Origin: Lyngbya confervoides BDU141951
Lineage (GTDB): Bacteria > Cyanobacteriota > Cyanobacteriia > Thermosynechococcales > Thermosynechococcaceae
Direction: 5' to 3'
Length of the DNA: 64,000 bases
Assembly (NCBI RefSeq): GCF_000817775.3
Contig: NZ_JTHE03000015.1
Span: 1-64,000, forward strand
Both the position numbers and the translations under genes were made by a program. Numbering within the stretch: position 1 is the stretch's first letter; each line of letters starts with the position of its first letter. Positions 17,476 to 27,698 of this stretch are shown piece after piece. The notes below the pieces were generated by a model. That model saw only the letters and a program-made list of their open reading frames with translations, had not been told where the DNA came from and ran no database searches.

Positions 17476-17515
17476 AGTGGTGCTGAAAGAACAGGATGAT
17501 TAGGGAGAAATATTC

Positions 17516-18520
17516 ATGGATCAGGATATTCTTGCGTACCAACGCGATCGCGCCCTTGACTGGTTGCGCAACGAGATCAAGGCCTCCTCGGAGCCCGACG
17601 AACTGGATCAACATTTAGATGCCCTGATTCGCCGCATTGCAGGACTTCAAAATGGCCGCCTGTACGGGTTTGTGCGGCTACCGGAGGCCCAGCAGCGAGA
17701 GCCCTCCTCTCTAGAGCCAGCGCAGATTAAAGCCCTGCGAGAGACCTACATTAAGCTGAAGCCAGTGGCCTCCAACTATCTCTACGATCAGGAGAAGGTC
17801 TTGGTTCCCAGCGGCACCCGGATTACCGTGGAACATGCGAACCACGACAAGCACCAGCATCTGTGGATTCAGCTGCCAAATCAGCGCCAGGGATTTATCT
17901 ATGCGCCGCATTGGGAAGTGTCTGAAGTGCTGCGCAATCAGGAGATTAAGCTGGCAGTGCCCTACTACTCTCAACGGGATAACTGGGAAAAGTTCCATGG
18001 CCCCGGCGGTCGTCAATGTAACCTGACGGCCCACTGTATGGCGGCGGACTACCTGCTCAAGGGAGACCTTGGGCGTCGGGCCAAGGAAAAGGGCTACCAG
18101 GAAGCCGAAGATCTCTACGGAGAAATCCTCTATCGCTACGGAGATACCACCAATCCCCAGGCCCATACTCCTGCCCTCAAGGACCTCGGCATTGAAAGTT
18201 ACTTTAGCTACACCGGGTCCATCAAGGATTTAATTCTTTGCCTGGATCACGACGTTCCGGTTCCCATGGGGGTTGCCTACAAAGCTAGTGGTCATTACGT
18301 TTGTGCCGTGGGCCACAAGGCTGAAGGCGTCTATATTCACGACCCCTTTGGTATCAGGATGGGAATGACCGATAACTACGAAAACAGTTCAGGAGAATAT
18401 GATTTCGTCACCTGGGAGTGGCTGGAGGCTAAATGGGTCGACCAGGGCAGCGAAGCAGGCTGGATGCGCGTGATGACGGCGGTCAATGGTACCTCCACCG
18501 GGGCACCCACGGGGCTCTAA
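17516..18520 (+). CDS. C39-like cysteine peptidase domain protein
   Basis: This 334-residue protein has a helical N-terminal part (1-85), an SH3-like central part (about 95-135, with HLWIQL and GFIYAPHWEV), then a Peptidase_C39_2-type papain fold. The fold runs PYYSQRDNW, then the catalytic Cys168 in RQCNLTAHCM, the catalytic His in SGHYVCAVGH and an Asp in HDPFG. There is no signal peptide, so it is either cytoplasmic or exported by another route. Related domains occur in phage-type lysins and in peptide-cleaving exporters; here no exporter is adjacent. The DUF4231 membrane protein follows on the same strand, 60 bp downstream. Confidence 0.78.
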   Translation: MDQDILAYQRDRALDWLRNEIKASSEPDELDQHLDALIRRIAGLQNGRLYGFVRLPEAQQREPSSLEPAQIKALRETYIKLKPVASNYLYDQEKVLVPSGTRITVEHANHDKHQHLWIQLPNQRQGFIYAPHWEVSEVLRNQEIKLAVPYYSQRDNWEKFHGPGGRQCNLTAHCMAADYLLKGDLGRRAKEKGYQEAEDLYGEILYRYGDTTNPQAHTPALKDLGIESYFSYTGSIKDLILCLDHDVPVPMGVAYKASGHYVCAVGHKAEGVYIHDPFGIRMGMTDNYENSSGEYDFVTWEWLEAKWVDQGSEAGWMRVMTAVNGTSTGAPTGL

Positions 18521-18580
18521 GACCCTTCGCCTCATTGCACCTTCACCGCTTGGCTGAGTTCACAAAGGCTACTAATTCTT

Positions 18581-19588
18581 ATGAAAAAATATGCTCCCTT
18601 AGCTCTGCTCGCTGGATTGACCACTGTGCTCGTGGGGCTGCATGTGAGCTGGCTTTGGGGCCTCACGACCCTACTGGGGTTTCTCTGGTTCTCCGTACTG
18701 GGCAATCTCACCTTCAATCGCAAGCCCGCTTCCCCCCTGGATCACGACCTGATTCCCGGTGATCCGGCAAACTTAGATAAGCTTTACCAGCGGGCCATTC
18801 AATACTGCGACGAGGTGATTAACTATTACGAGGGCGCTCGCTACACCACCAGACGCTACTTTATTGTTTTTCAACTTGCAACGGCTGGTCTGACGGGGCT
18901 GACGCCGATCCTGGTTCTCATGACCCGTGCTCAGGATCTGACCCAAAATCTTCCCCAAAACCTCCAAACTGCCCTGAACTGGGCCACAATTATCGTGCCT
19001 GGCATTGCTGCAATTCTGGCCACCACCTCGACCCTCTTTAACTTTCAAGAAGAGTGGATTCAGGCTAAGAAAACGGCGGAATCTCTGGAGGCATTGCGTG
19101 AGGAGTTTATGATTGGCGTTTCCCCCCACTATCAAATTAGTGCCCTCGACCCCTTGGAAAAACAGCAGCAGCGCAAGCGTGCCCTGGAGAACTTTATTGT
19201 CAAAGTCAATGAGCTGCATCTCCAGCAGGTAGATCGATGGGCCTCGCTCCAGCGCCTGGATCAGCAGCATGGTGGAATCTTCCCGCAGAGCGTTCCGGTT
19301 ACTGCCCTGGAGAACGGTTCCCTGACCGGTCCCCCTGGATTAACCACCGGAGATCGGCTGGGATTACCGGATCGCCACAGTCCCACCTTGTCTCAACGGG
19401 AGCGTGAGAGTCGGTCGGGCCTCACGTTCAGGGACCGCGATGAGGATTCCCTGCCCCTGACGCCGCCGAGCTTTTCTGCAGCGCCGCAGTCCCCGCACCT
19501 TTCCCCGGAGGAACTCTCCCCGCCTCCGGATCCGCCTCCAGGGGAAGAGGAACCGCCAGCCTGGGGCGAGGAAGACACGATTATGTAA
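18581..19588 (+). CDS. DUF4231-type (SLATT-like) membrane protein with proline-rich tail
   Basis: The 335 residues show a first hydrophobic pair (about 6-42), a cytoplasmic helical part with YQRAIQYCDEVINYYEGAR, then a second pair of membrane helices (about 92-155), and the signature NFQEEWIQAKKTAESLEALREEF. This is the layout of DUF4231, a relative of SLATT proteins that form pores in conflict systems. The C-terminal 110 residues are low-complexity, rich in Pro, Glu and Ser (PPPDPPPGEEE). Its biochemical role is unknown. It follows the C39-like peptidase gene, which suggests but does not prove a functional pair. Confidence 0.75.
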   Translation: MKKYAPLALLAGLTTVLVGLHVSWLWGLTTLLGFLWFSVLGNLTFNRKPASPLDHDLIPGDPANLDKLYQRAIQYCDEVINYYEGARYTTRRYFIVFQLATAGLTGLTPILVLMTRAQDLTQNLPQNLQTALNWATIIVPGIAAILATTSTLFNFQEEWIQAKKTAESLEALREEFMIGVSPHYQISALDPLEKQQQRKRALENFIVKVNELHLQQVDRWASLQRLDQQHGGIFPQSVPVTALENGSLTGPPGLTTGDRLGLPDRHSPTLSQRERESRSGLTFRDRDEDSLPLTPPSFSAAPQSPHLSPEELSPPPDPPPGEEEPPAWGEEDTIM

Positions 19589-19900
19589 TTTCCCCTCTAG
19601 AATCCTGGTGTCCGGGGCCAGGAACCATTCCCTCTCCACCGGGGTCATGGGAGAGGGGCGTTCATCTATCACCACCCCTGGCCTGTTTCAGGCCTTGCGC
19701 CGATGCCTGGGATCTATTTAGAGATTGGCGTTGTTTTTGGTGTTTAGGCGGATCTTTTGGCGATTTTTGAGGTGTTAGAGCGAGATTGATTAGGTTAACT
19801 CTCCCCTTAGACCTATATCTATCGAAAGTTGTCTTTTTTCTACCTTTCCATAAAGATTGCGGTATTGTGAAGTAACTTTTGTGTTGCTGAGAGATTCGCG
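19589..19900. promoter_or_regulatory. AT-rich promoter region upstream of the TamB-like gene
   Basis: This 312-bp stretch holds no gene. The half next to the start codon is markedly AT-rich compared with its surroundings, as expected for a promoter, but no convincing -35/-10 pair could be singled out. Confidence 0.35.
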
Positions 19901-22900
19901 ATGTCCAACTCAGAAACAAATGGTCCCGCTTCTGGACAGCGATCGCGCCGTTTTTTTTCCAAATCTGTTCTGGCTACCGCCGGCACCCTGGGCGCAGCGG
20001 CCCTGGCCGGGGGAGGATGGTTTGCCCTCAAGTTTGTCCAGGAGGACCTGGCTCCCACCATTTCTTCTAGCTTAAGTGAGTCTTTAAATCGGCCGGTTCA
20101 ACTGGGAGATCTGCAAGGGATGAGCTTGACAGGTCTGGAATTTGGTCGATCTGAGATTCCCCCCCATCCCTATCCCGAGGGACGCAGCGGCATCGACTCA
20201 GACTCGGTCACTGTGGAGGCGGTGCGGGTGCGGTTTGATCTGTGGAAAACCCTGCTGACTCGCACCCTCAACCTGGACGTCACGCTGGTCGAACCGCAAG
20301 TCTATGTGAATCAAACTGAGAATGGACTCTGGCTAGAAACCCAGATCTCCCCGCCGGAGGAGGAGGGGTGGCTGAAGACCCAGCTGGACCGCATTCAGGT
20401 GGATCGAGCGGCGGTGACCCTTGAACCCTTTGGGGGATCAGCCCTGCAGTTAGAAAACTTGAATGGGGCCATTACCCTGAGAGACGACAATCAAAAAGTT
20501 AATTTTAATCTGACCAGCGCCCTGAACTCTGGCGGACAGGGGCAGGTGCAGGGCCAGTGGCTCCAGCCCAGCCAAACCCTGACCCTCAAGGCAAAGACGA
20601 AGGATGTTGCCGTGGTGCCGCTGTTGGGATTTGTGCCCGATCTGCCCCTGACGGTGAGATCTGGGCAGGTCAGCGGGGACTTTGATCTCAAGTATCAGCC
20701 CCAAGAACCTCTGCGGCTAAAGGCAAAGGGCCAGATTGACCAGGCCAATGTACAGATCCAAGATCCCCAGATTCAGCTGGCGGCCGAAACGGTGGATGCG
20801 GATCTCCAAATCACCTACCGTCCCAATGCCCTGCCTATCCTTGCTGGAACCGCCCAGATTAAGGACGCCAGCGCTGGCGTGCCAGAAGATTTAATCCTCC
20901 AAACGGGGCGATCGCGGTTGCAGCGGGTGGATCAGGTGAACGGCATGGTGAAGTTTTTGCCTGATACCCAACGAATGCAGTTTGATCTCAAGGCCAAACT
21001 GCCCCAGGGCGGCGTGCTCAACGGCGAGGGTGTGGCCTCCCTAGATTTAGAGGAAACCAATCTGCTCCTGCGCGCCCAAGGGGTGCCAGCGCCGCTGCTA
21101 GATCGGGCCTATGCGCTGCCCATTAATGTGCGTGACGGCCGCGTTAACGCCAATCTGCTGATTAAGCTGCGCGAGGAAGATCAGCCCTACCTCAAGGGCT
21201 GGGCGCAGCTTCAAAACGTGGATGCAGCTGTTACCCAGATGCCACGGCCCTTTTTCGATGCCACCGGCTTTATTCAGGTAGAAGGGTTAACGGCAAACCT
21301 GAACCAGGTCCGCGCCCGCTACGGTCAGATTCCGCTGGTGGCTCGCGGCACCATTGATCCCGATCGCGGCTATGACCTAGCGGTGCGGGTGCCCCCCACG
21401 GAAATTAACCAGGCCCTGAGAACGCTGCAGGTGGAGTCCCTTCCCTTTCCCCTGGCCGGGCAGATTGAGGTGCCAAACCTGCGCGTGGGGGGCCGAATTG
21501 CTGACCCGGTGCTCACGGGAACGGTGCAAAATCAAGGACGCACGCAGATTGATCGGGTGCCCTTTCAGGCGGTGTCTGCTGATTTTCGCCTCGTGCTGCC
21601 CAATCTTCAGGTGCAAAATATTCAGGCGCGGCCCCTGGGCGGCGGCACCATCGCGGGTAATGCTGCCTACCGAATTACGCCGGAGGGCCGCATTAACGCC
21701 CTGCTCAGGGCCAGGGATCTTCCTGGAGATGCCATTGCCCAGCGGTATGGCGCGAGCGCTGATCTGCGGGTGGGACCTGTGGCGGCGCAAATTCGGATTG
21801 CAGGTCGCCCCACCAATCCCCTCACGACGGTTAATTTTCAAGCGCCCCAGGCCCTCTATGCCACTCGTGGCCAGGTGCTGGTCCAGGGAGGAGAGGCCCA
21901 ACTGCGCAATGTTATTTCCCAGGTGGCCCAGGGCGAGGTGGTGACCAACGGTCTAATCCGCGATCTGCAGCTGGCGGCCCAGGTTGAACCGCGGGGACTG
22001 GTGCTCAGCACCTTCTCGCCGGATCTGCGCGGCCTCCTGAACGGATCGGTGGAGGTGAGGGCTCCCCTGACCGACTTCTCGGCCCGTACCCTGCGGGCCG
22101 AGGGGCGCCTGAATTTCTCCGAGGGGATCTCTCTCATTGAAGCGCCGATTGATTCCAGAATTGCCTGGAATGGTCAGCAAATTATCGTTCGCAATGCCTC
22201 AGCACCGGGGTTTCGAGCCAGGGGCGTCCTGGGGGCTGATGTGGAAAATCTTCAGATCACCACCCTGGATTTAGGCTTGAGCCTGGAGGATTTTTCCCTG
22301 AGTCGCCTGGCGGCCCTAGGTCCGACGGCGGTGGAGTTGGGGGGAACCGCCGATCTCAACGGGCAACTGTCGGGGACCTTGACCTCGCCTCGCCTCCGGG
22401 CCAGTTTGGCCGTGGATAACTTAGCCGTGGCTCAGGTTCCCTTTGAAGACCAGATGCGGGGCAGCCTCACCTATCAGCCCACGGGGGTCGATCTGACCCT
22501 GGCGGGGAATCGCGATCGCATTCAGGTGGCCCTAGCGGAGGACTTTTTACCCAATCGCTTTTGGGTGAAGCGCGATGACGCGATTGCCCAGGGAGATCGC
22601 CGAGGCGACACCCTCGTGGCCAGCGTTGAGCAGTTCCCTCTGCAGCTGTTTAACCTGCGCCCGGCTGCGGACTTTGGGTTTGGCCCGGTGGGGGGCTTAG
22701 CCTTTGCAGAGGTCACTGCCAATCTCAACACCTTGGCCACCGCTGGCAGCTTCACCATTCAGCAGCCCAGTCTGGGCACCCTGGTGGGCGATCGCGCCTC
22801 CGGGCAGTTTCAATACCGGCAGGGCCTGGCCCGGATCATGGGGGCAGAACTGCAAAAGCGAGACAGTACCTATCGCCTCAGCGCTGACCTGCGGATCGAT

Positions 22901-25069
22901 GAAGATCCCGATGTCCGGGGTACGCTTGCCATAGATCAGGGGCAGGTGGCCGATCTGGTCTATATTGCCCAGGGCTTTGGCAGCTATGGATCTGCCCTGG
23001 GGACTGCCCAGGATCTTCAGATCCAACCGGTGGGCGATCCCGATGCGCCCCTACTGATGCAGCTTCAGCGCCTGGCCGAGGTTCAGGAGATCCTGGCCGA
23101 AGCAGAGGACCGAGATCAGCAGGCCCCGCCTTCTCTGGCTGAACTCACCGGAATCCTGGAGGGCCAAATAGCCTTTAGCGGCTCAGCCGAAACCGGGGTG
23201 GCGGGCAGCTTTGATCTGCTGGGATCTGATTTTCGCTGGGGCCAGTACAGTCTGGACAACGCAGTGGCAAAGGGACGGGTGGCCAACGGGGGCGTGGAGT
23301 TTGAACCGCTGCGCCTGGCCAGCGGCGATCGCATCGCTCAGTATACGGGTAGCTTAGGGATTATCGAGCAGTCGGGACGGCTGGTTCTCAGTCAGGTGCC
23401 CATTGATCCCCTGAATCAGCTTTTAGATCTGCCTGTGACCGTGACTGGCAATCTCAATGGGGTCGCGGTGGTGGGCGGCAACCTCCTCGATCCCACCCTG
23501 TCTGGGGAACTCAGCCTAGCCCAGGGGCAGGTGAGCCAGATGGCGATTAATCAGGCCGAGGCCACCTTTAACTATGAGCAAGCCCGCCTGCTGGTGGAGG
23601 GACTGGCCCGACTGGATAATCCAGAGCCGGTGCGCCTGAAGGCAGACATTCCCTATGCCCTACCCTTTGCTGCTAGCTTCCCCAGTAGCGATCAAATTGC
23701 CGTTGACATTAGCGTGAAGGATGAGGGCCTGGGTCTGGTGAGCCTGTTTACAGACCAGGTGAACTGGGTTGATGGCGATGGATCCTTAGATATTCAGGTG
23801 CGAGGCACTCTGGATCAGCCCCTGCTGAACGGGGCGATCGCCCTGCAGAATACCACCTTAACCACGCCCAATATTGAAGATCCCATTACCGCCGTCAAGG
23901 GCACGATCCGCTTTGATCAAAGCCTGGTGAGAATTGCCAGACTGGAGGGGCGTCACGACCAAGGAACGGTCTGGGTGTCTGGCACACTCCCCATTAGCGG
24001 TTCCGCCCCGGACACGGCACTGCGGGTTTCCTTGGAGGACCTGGACCTCAAGCTCAAGAATCTTTATGACGGTGAAGTGGAAGGAACCCTCCTGGTCACT
24101 GGATCGGTGCTAGAGCCCAACCTGGGCGGCAGCGTCAGGGTACAAAACGGCAAAGTGGTGCTTTCGGAAGTGGCCTCCATGGACAATGGTAATGGAGAGA
24201 ATGGGGTCTCCCCGGCCGATCCTGGCCGCCCCATTGCCTTTGATCAATTGCAGGTGACGCTGGGCGATCGGGTCCGCATTTCTCAGCCGCCGGTGCTTAG
24301 CTTTGTGGCCGCTGGGGACTTAGTGGTGAATGGTGATCTCAGCGATCCGCAACCTGAAGGGACGATCTTTTTCCAGAATGGCACCATTAACTTATTTACC
24401 AGTCGTTTTCGCACCGATCCGCGCCGTCAAAATGTGGCCATTTTTGACCCGCGCTACGGCGTTGATCCCTACCTCAACCTGGGGATGCGATCCACGGTCT
24501 TTGAAGTGGTGCAAGGACGAACCAGCAAGCTCAGTGACTTTGAAACCGTACCGGCCAGCAGTTTAGGAAGTGTGGAGTCGGTTCGAGTCTATGCCGAGGT
24601 GGACGGTCGCGCCAGCGAACTGCAGACCAACTTTCAGGATGTGGTGCAAATTACCAGCGATCCACCCCGATCTGAAGGGGAGATCATTGCCCTGCTGGGG
24701 GGCGGTATTAGTGATGAAGTGCAGTCGGGACAGGTGGAAACTGCGGCGCTGAATGTGGCCAGTTCCGCTTTGCTGGGCAATGTCCAGGATCTGCTGGCGG
24801 GCGTGTTGGGCAATCGTGCCACGGTGAATGCCTTTCCGGTGCTGTTGCCCAATAAGGACAACGATCGATCGGTTCTGGCCTTTGGCGCAGAGATTAGCTA
24901 CGATGTGACCGACCGGCTTTCCGTCTCAGCCTTGCAAATCCTGACGGGGATTGAGCAGCCCACGCTCTTTAATCTCAAATATAATTTGACCGATCAGCTC
25001 CGGGCCAGAACCTCCATCAGCAGTGATGGAGAAGGGGTGGGTCTGCTGGAATATCGGATGCGGTTTTAG
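19901..25069 (+). CDS. TamB-like translocation and assembly module protein (DUF490)
   Basis: The 1722-residue protein has an N-terminal hydrophobic anchor (about 24-45, TAGTLGAAALAGGGW) and a very long periplasmic stretch of repeated amphipathic beta strands rich in 'L.A.G.I' units. Its C-terminal domain is the conserved TamB/DUF490 end: TIFFQNGTINLF, FRTDPRRQNVAIFDPRYGVDPYLN, PPRSEGEIIALLGGG and a final YRMRF. TamB-type proteins span the periplasm and help outer-membrane protein assembly or lipid transport between membranes. It is longer than E. coli TamB (about 1260). The partner TamA/Omp85 gene is not in this window. It is rich in HIP1 sites, hence native to the genome. Confidence 0.9.
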   Translation: MSNSETNGPASGQRSRRFFSKSVLATAGTLGAAALAGGGWFALKFVQEDLAPTISSSLSESLNRPVQLGDLQGMSLTGLEFGRSEIPPHPYPEGRSGIDSDSVTVEAVRVRFDLWKTLLTRTLNLDVTLVEPQVYVNQTENGLWLETQISPPEEEGWLKTQLDRIQVDRAAVTLEPFGGSALQLENLNGAITLRDDNQKVNFNLTSALNSGGQGQVQGQWLQPSQTLTLKAKTKDVAVVPLLGFVPDLPLTVRSGQVSGDFDLKYQPQEPLRLKAKGQIDQANVQIQDPQIQLAAETVDADLQITYRPNALPILAGTAQIKDASAGVPEDLILQTGRSRLQRVDQVNGMVKFLPDTQRMQFDLKAKLPQGGVLNGEGVASLDLEETNLLLRAQGVPAPLLDRAYALPINVRDGRVNANLLIKLREEDQPYLKGWAQLQNVDAAVTQMPRPFFDATGFIQVEGLTANLNQVRARYGQIPLVARGTIDPDRGYDLAVRVPPTEINQALRTLQVESLPFPLAGQIEVPNLRVGGRIADPVLTGTVQNQGRTQIDRVPFQAVSADFRLVLPNLQVQNIQARPLGGGTIAGNAAYRITPEGRINALLRARDLPGDAIAQRYGASADLRVGPVAAQIRIAGRPTNPLTTVNFQAPQALYATRGQVLVQGGEAQLRNVISQVAQGEVVTNGLIRDLQLAAQVEPRGLVLSTFSPDLRGLLNGSVEVRAPLTDFSARTLRAEGRLNFSEGISLIEAPIDSRIAWNGQQIIVRNASAPGFRARGVLGADVENLQITTLDLGLSLEDFSLSRLAALGPTAVELGGTADLNGQLSGTLTSPRLRASLAVDNLAVAQVPFEDQMRGSLTYQPTGVDLTLAGNRDRIQVALAEDFLPNRFWVKRDDAIAQGDRRGDTLVASVEQFPLQLFNLRPAADFGFGPVGGLAFAEVTANLNTLATAGSFTIQQPSLGTLVGDRASGQFQYRQGLARIMGAELQKRDSTYRLSADLRIDEDPDVRGTLAIDQGQVADLVYIAQGFGSYGSALGTAQDLQIQPVGDPDAPLLMQLQRLAEVQEILAEAEDRDQQAPPSLAELTGILEGQIAFSGSAETGVAGSFDLLGSDFRWGQYSLDNAVAKGRVANGGVEFEPLRLASGDRIAQYTGSLGIIEQSGRLVLSQVPIDPLNQLLDLPVTVTGNLNGVAVVGGNLLDPTLSGELSLAQGQVSQMAINQAEATFNYEQARLLVEGLARLDNPEPVRLKADIPYALPFAASFPSSDQIAVDISVKDEGLGLVSLFTDQVNWVDGDGSLDIQVRGTLDQPLLNGAIALQNTTLTTPNIEDPITAVKGTIRFDQSLVRIARLEGRHDQGTVWVSGTLPISGSAPDTALRVSLEDLDLKLKNLYDGEVEGTLLVTGSVLEPNLGGSVRVQNGKVVLSEVASMDNGNGENGVSPADPGRPIAFDQLQVTLGDRVRISQPPVLSFVAAGDLVVNGDLSDPQPEGTIFFQNGTINLFTSRFRTDPRRQNVAIFDPRYGVDPYLNLGMRSTVFEVVQGRTSKLSDFETVPASSLGSVESVRVYAEVDGRASELQTNFQDVVQITSDPPRSEGEIIALLGGGISDEVQSGQVETAALNVASSALLGNVQDLLAGVLGNRATVNAFPVLLPNKDNDRSVLAFGAEISYDVTDRLSVSALQILTGIEQPTLFNLKYNLTDQLRARTSISSDGEGVGLLEYRMRF

Positions 25070-25187
25070 AATCTGGCTCCATCCAAACTGAGGGCAATCT
25101 TGGGCAACCTTGCAAAACTGGGATGCACGCCATCCCAACCGACTCAATGGGAGTTAAGCTGAGAACTCTCCTGAAACTCGTCAGCTT

Positions 25188-27398
25188 ATGTTCATGGCGG
25201 CTGCTGATCACCTTCATCCTGAGGTTCAACGCTGGATCTATCACCAGGGCTGGACGGGACTGCGTCCCATTCAAGAGCTGGCGATCGCCCCAATCTTAGG
25301 GGGGCAGCAGGATTTGATCATTGCTGCCGCGACCGCTGGCGGCAAAACCGAAGCGGCCTTTCTGCCCATTTTCTCCCATCTTCTTAACCATCCTGGGGCC
25401 AGTATTCGTGTTCTGGGCCTTAGCCCCCTCAAGGCCCTCATTAACGATCAACATCGTCGGCTACTGGATATGGGGGAATCCATGGGAATTTCGGTAACCG
25501 CGTGGCATGGCGATGTTGCCAGCCATCGCAAGCACAGGCTGCTGCAAGATCCCCAGGGGATTGTGATCATTACGCCGGAGTCCTTAGAAGCCCTGATCGC
25601 GCGACGGGGACCGGCGCTGGGGCGTCTATTTCAGCGGCTTAACTACATTGTGATTGACGAAATGCATGTTTTCATCGGCTCCGAGCGGGGCCGTCAGCTT
25701 CAGTCCTTGATGCACCGGCTAGAGTATTGTTTAGACCGCTCAATTCCGCGCATTGGCCTGAGCGCCACCCTGGGCGATATGGATCTGGCGGCGGAGTTTC
25801 TCCGTCCCGGCCATGGCCGACAGGTGCAGGTGATTAACCCCGCGGGACCTGGGGGCCAGCTGCGACTCCAGCTGCGTGGCTATCAGCGATCGCTCTCGGA
25901 TCAAGCCGCAGTGGAACTGGCAGCCTCCCAAGCCCTGCACTCTGAGGCGAGTGCCGATGATCTGGCAATGGCGCAGCATTTATTCCAGGCGTTGCGGGGG
26001 AGTAATAATTTAATCTTTGTCAATGGTCGGGCCCGAGTAGAACAAATGGCAGACCTGCTGCGCCTGTTCTCAGAGCAAGCTCGGGTCCCCAACGAGTTTT
26101 ATCCCCACCACGGCAGCCTCGCAAAGCACCTGCGGGAGGAGGTGGAAGACCTGTTACGGAGTGACCTGCCCGCTAACGTGGTCTGTACCACCACCCTGGA
26201 AATGGGCATTGATGTGGGCGATGTTCAATCCATTGCCCAGGTGGGATCACCCCTGTCCGTGGCCAGTATCCGCCAACGCTTGGGCCGTTCTGGGCGACGG
26301 GCGGGAGAACCTGCCATCGCTCGCTTTTACGTGTCGGTGCCGGAGTTGGCTGCCGATATGCCTCCCCAGGAGGCCATCCATCCTGAGCTGGTTCAGACCA
26401 TTGCTATGATTAACCTGCTGCTGGAACGCTGGTGCGAACCCCCCGTGCCGGAAAAACTCCAGCTGTCCACTCTGATTCAGCAGCTTTTGTCCTTACTGTC
26501 CCAATATGAAGGGTTAAAGGCCCAGGATCTCTGGGAAATTCTTGGCGAGACGGGACCCTTTCAGCAAGTTTCTGCTGAACTGTTTCAGGATCTACTGCGC
26601 TGCCTGGGTCAGCGGGAAATGATTCAGCAAAGTGGCGATCGCACGCTGTTGCTCAGCCCCAAGGGAGAGCGGATTGTCAACCACTATAGCTTTTACAGCG
26701 CCTTTCAAACCCCAGAAGACTATGAACTGGTTCATCTGGGGCGTACACTGGGCACCCTCCCTCAACGGATTCCCCTGGTTCCCCAAATGCGCATTGTCTT
26801 TGCCGGACAATCCTGGCAGGTGGAGGCCGTTGACGAAGCCCGAAAAATCATCGAGGTGAGTTCAGCACCCGGAGGACGGGTGCCGCGATTTAGTGGGGGG
26901 GGCGGCGGGATTCATAGCCACGTGCGTCAGGCCATGTACCATCTCTACTGTTCGCAGGATCAGCCCCCCTACCTGGACCCCATGGCCCAGCGTCTACTTG
27001 CAGAAGCGAGAGAGCAGTTTCGCGCCTTTCACCTCCATCGCACCTCAGTGCTCGGATTTGCATCTCAGTCCCTGATTTTCTGTTGGCAGGGAGATCGGGT
27101 GTTGAACACGCTGCTGGTATTGTTGCTGGCCAAGGGGCTAAAGGCTGCGAAGGAGGGCATCGCGATCGCCGTGCGACAATGCGATCCCCCAACCCTGGTG
27201 GCCCAACTGGGCCAGTGGGCCGATGAACCCATGAGTGCCCCGCTGGATCTGGCGCGATCGGTCAAGAATAAACGTCTGGATAAGTACGATTATCTGCTCA
27301 GTGAGGACCTGCTCTGTCATAACTATGCCCTGAGCGAATTTGATGTGCCGCTGACCTGGCAAACGCTTCGCGATCTCTCCTCCCAGGATCTCCCCTAG
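25188..27398 (+). CDS. Lhr-type DEAD/DEAH-box helicase
   Basis: This 736-residue ATP-dependent helicase has Walker A ATAGGKTE (about residue 48), motif Ia LSPLKALIND, DEMH box VIDEMHVF (about 157), SAT motif LSATLGDMDLA, and a helicase C domain ending QRLGRSGRRAGE. An extended C-terminal part with a winged-helix-like section follows. This is the Lhr core arrangement; such enzymes unwind RNA:DNA or DNA duplexes. The Walker A is ATAGGK rather than the usual ATGSGK. It is co-oriented with the TamB-like gene (118-bp gap). No defence genes adjoin it, so I read it as a housekeeping repair helicase. Confidence 0.85.
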   Translation: MFMAAADHLHPEVQRWIYHQGWTGLRPIQELAIAPILGGQQDLIIAAATAGGKTEAAFLPIFSHLLNHPGASIRVLGLSPLKALINDQHRRLLDMGESMGISVTAWHGDVASHRKHRLLQDPQGIVIITPESLEALIARRGPALGRLFQRLNYIVIDEMHVFIGSERGRQLQSLMHRLEYCLDRSIPRIGLSATLGDMDLAAEFLRPGHGRQVQVINPAGPGGQLRLQLRGYQRSLSDQAAVELAASQALHSEASADDLAMAQHLFQALRGSNNLIFVNGRARVEQMADLLRLFSEQARVPNEFYPHHGSLAKHLREEVEDLLRSDLPANVVCTTTLEMGIDVGDVQSIAQVGSPLSVASIRQRLGRSGRRAGEPAIARFYVSVPELAADMPPQEAIHPELVQTIAMINLLLERWCEPPVPEKLQLSTLIQQLLSLLSQYEGLKAQDLWEILGETGPFQQVSAELFQDLLRCLGQREMIQQSGDRTLLLSPKGERIVNHYSFYSAFQTPEDYELVHLGRTLGTLPQRIPLVPQMRIVFAGQSWQVEAVDEARKIIEVSSAPGGRVPRFSGGGGGIHSHVRQAMYHLYCSQDQPPYLDPMAQRLLAEAREQFRAFHLHRTSVLGFASQSLIFCWQGDRVLNTLLVLLLAKGLKAAKEGIAIAVRQCDPPTLVAQLGQWADEPMSAPLDLARSVKNKRLDKYDYLLSEDLLCHNYALSEFDVPLTWQTLRDLSSQDLP

Positions 27399-27698
27399 GG
27401 CTACGTTCGCGCTGTTGGTTTGCGAGCGAGTTTGGCGGTTGGGGTAAGGGGGCGAGATTGTCCGTGGGCTGCGGTTGCGCAGATCAACGGACCGCAGAGG
27501 GGATGACCCAGCGAGGGGAATGTCGGGATCGCTCTATGTTGCCAGGATGGAGACTTTTGAGGAAAGCTGGGGATTTTATGGCGCGCAGCCCAAGCACAAA
27601 TCCTAAATTAATTAGAGGCTTTTAGGATGGTGCAGGAACATGATGCTAAATCAAAACTATGCCGTGAAGCAACACTCTTTTAAATCCTTCAAAGAAAA
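27399..27698. other. Intergenic region upstream of the GMC oxidoreductase
   Basis: About 300 bp separate the helicase from the GMC gene. No gene or strong structure was seen. The last 100 bases are AT-richer, in step with the following gene. Confidence 0.35.

Noticed and set aside
25188-27398. The Lhr-type helicase as part of a BREX or other defence system
   Set aside because: None of the expected partners (methylase, PglZ, ATPase, nuclease) is adjacent; the neighbours are TamB-like and housekeeping genes, and HIP1 content is normal.
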